Made by a program: the position numbers and the translations under genes
DNA from: an uncultured Clostridia bacterium
GTDB taxonomy: Bacteria > Bacillota > Clostridia > Oscillospirales > Butyricicoccaceae
DNA: 55,629 bases
Direction of reading: 5' to 3'
Assembly: GCA_910586575.1 (NCBI GenBank)
Contig: CAJUJQ010000004.1
Span: forward strand, 1-55,629
The notes under the pieces: model-generated
What the model was told of the DNA's origin: nothing
What the model saw: the letters and a program-made list of their open reading frames with translations, nothing else
Databases searched by the model: none
Shown: positions 55,235 to 55,629 of the stretch, in pieces
Numbering within the stretch: position 1 is the first letter of the stretch
Layout of the letters: each line of letters starts with the position of its first letter

Positions 55235-55629
55235 TTATGTCTTTTGTTGTAGATGATGAGAAGTCTTTCTGGTATTCGCGTACTGCGGGGTATTCCCGTC
55301 ATCAGGGCGGATTGGCACAACAGACTTTTGAATCTCGGTCATGATCCTTTCCAGCTTTTTCTGACATTGGGCAGGGTTACGGGAAAAAACAGCATCCGCC
55401 AGTTTGTCACACAAAGAGCCAATCAGAGTATTTACGTGCGCTTGATATTGGTACTTGTTGTCTTTATCCTTACGGCAGTACAGCGTTGCTTAAATATCGG
55501 TGATTAAATCGCCAATGGTATCCCGGCATATGTCCACTTAAATGGGTGTGCTGTAAGATTGTATTGTTCAATGAGATGAGGCTGGTCGTGCCATGGCGGA
55601 TATACTCAAACTCCATCCTGGCACACTGG
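55235..55629 (-). mobile_element. Degenerate transposase fragment(s)
   Basis: At the window end the minus strand reads ARMEFEYIRHGTTSLI, an IS630-like DDE stretch, which then breaks up. Further along, a second frame reads RKDKDNKYQYQAHVNTLIGS, then CDKLADAVFSRNPAQCQKKL and TRKTSHHLQQKT, ending in TAA at 55235, which looks like the C-terminus of another transposase-like protein. Stops and frame changes between them show decay. The element continues past the window end. Confidence 0.5.

Noticed and set aside
55253..55507. 84-codon plus-strand frame near the window end
   Set aside because: The minus strand carries recognisable transposase-like peptide, so this frame is antisense to it.

Overview
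The window looks like chromosome from a GC-rich anaerobic Clostridium-class bacterium, most likely of the Oscillospirales/Ruminococcaceae kind. The grounds are the run of an Orn/Lys/Arg decarboxylase, a c-di-AMP receptor (darA), holB and ricT, which recalls the Bacillus yaaO-yaaQ-holB-yaaT cluster. Electron-bifurcating nfn genes, a four-subunit 2-oxoacid:ferredoxin oxidoreductase under a T-box, corrinoid methionine synthesis, and consensus sigma-A promoters with Shine-Dalgarno sites point the same way. No rRNA or tRNA gene and no CRISPR array was seen.

Layout. 1-1.7 kb: a broken S1-type protease and a DUF2442 protein. 1.8-5.7 kb: glutamine synthetase converging on nfnA-nfnB. 6-11.6 kb: a candidate structured RNA, then a methionine operon (stand-alone MetH reactivation domain, MetH core, homocysteine methyltransferase/MTHFR fusion, small membrane protein). 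11.6-16.9 kb: a 42-residue small ORF, a QueG-like iron-sulfur protein, the decarboxylase, darA, holB and ricT, with a 214-bp MITE-like repeat between the last two. 17-20.4 kb: 2-oxoacid:ferredoxin oxidoreductase behind a T-box whose specifier reads as isoleucine ATC. 20.6-24.9 kb: the second MITE copy, then a vanG-vanXY-vanT-type operon with no vanRS beside it. 25-30.9 kb: DtxR-like regulator, hicAB, an ABC exporter, a CmpB-type membrane protein and a DUF2975/HTH operon. 31-40.6 kb: a GHKL/LytTR two-component pair, TraX, a BceAB-type transporter and a GntR(YtrA)-ABC operon. 40.6-41.8 kb: a decayed stretch with repeats and a phosphotransferase remnant.

41.8-50.8 kb is the most interesting block. 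It holds a regulator made of a TIM-barrel domain fused to an AraC helix-turn-helix, a Tm-1-like ATP-binding protein, a second free TIM-barrel protein of the same family, a TRAP transporter (DctPQM), an isocitrate-lyase/PEP-mutase family lyase and an MmgE/PrpD protein. It reads as an inducible uptake and breakdown route for an unknown carboxylate, and it carries as separate genes the two domains that make up the tomato antiviral protein Tm-1.

50.8-55.6 kb is degenerate: a chimeric ferredoxin-macro-domain ORF, two frameshifted genes and transposase fragments surround an intact methyl-accepting chemotaxis protein. Family calls come from reading motifs by eye; no database search was run.
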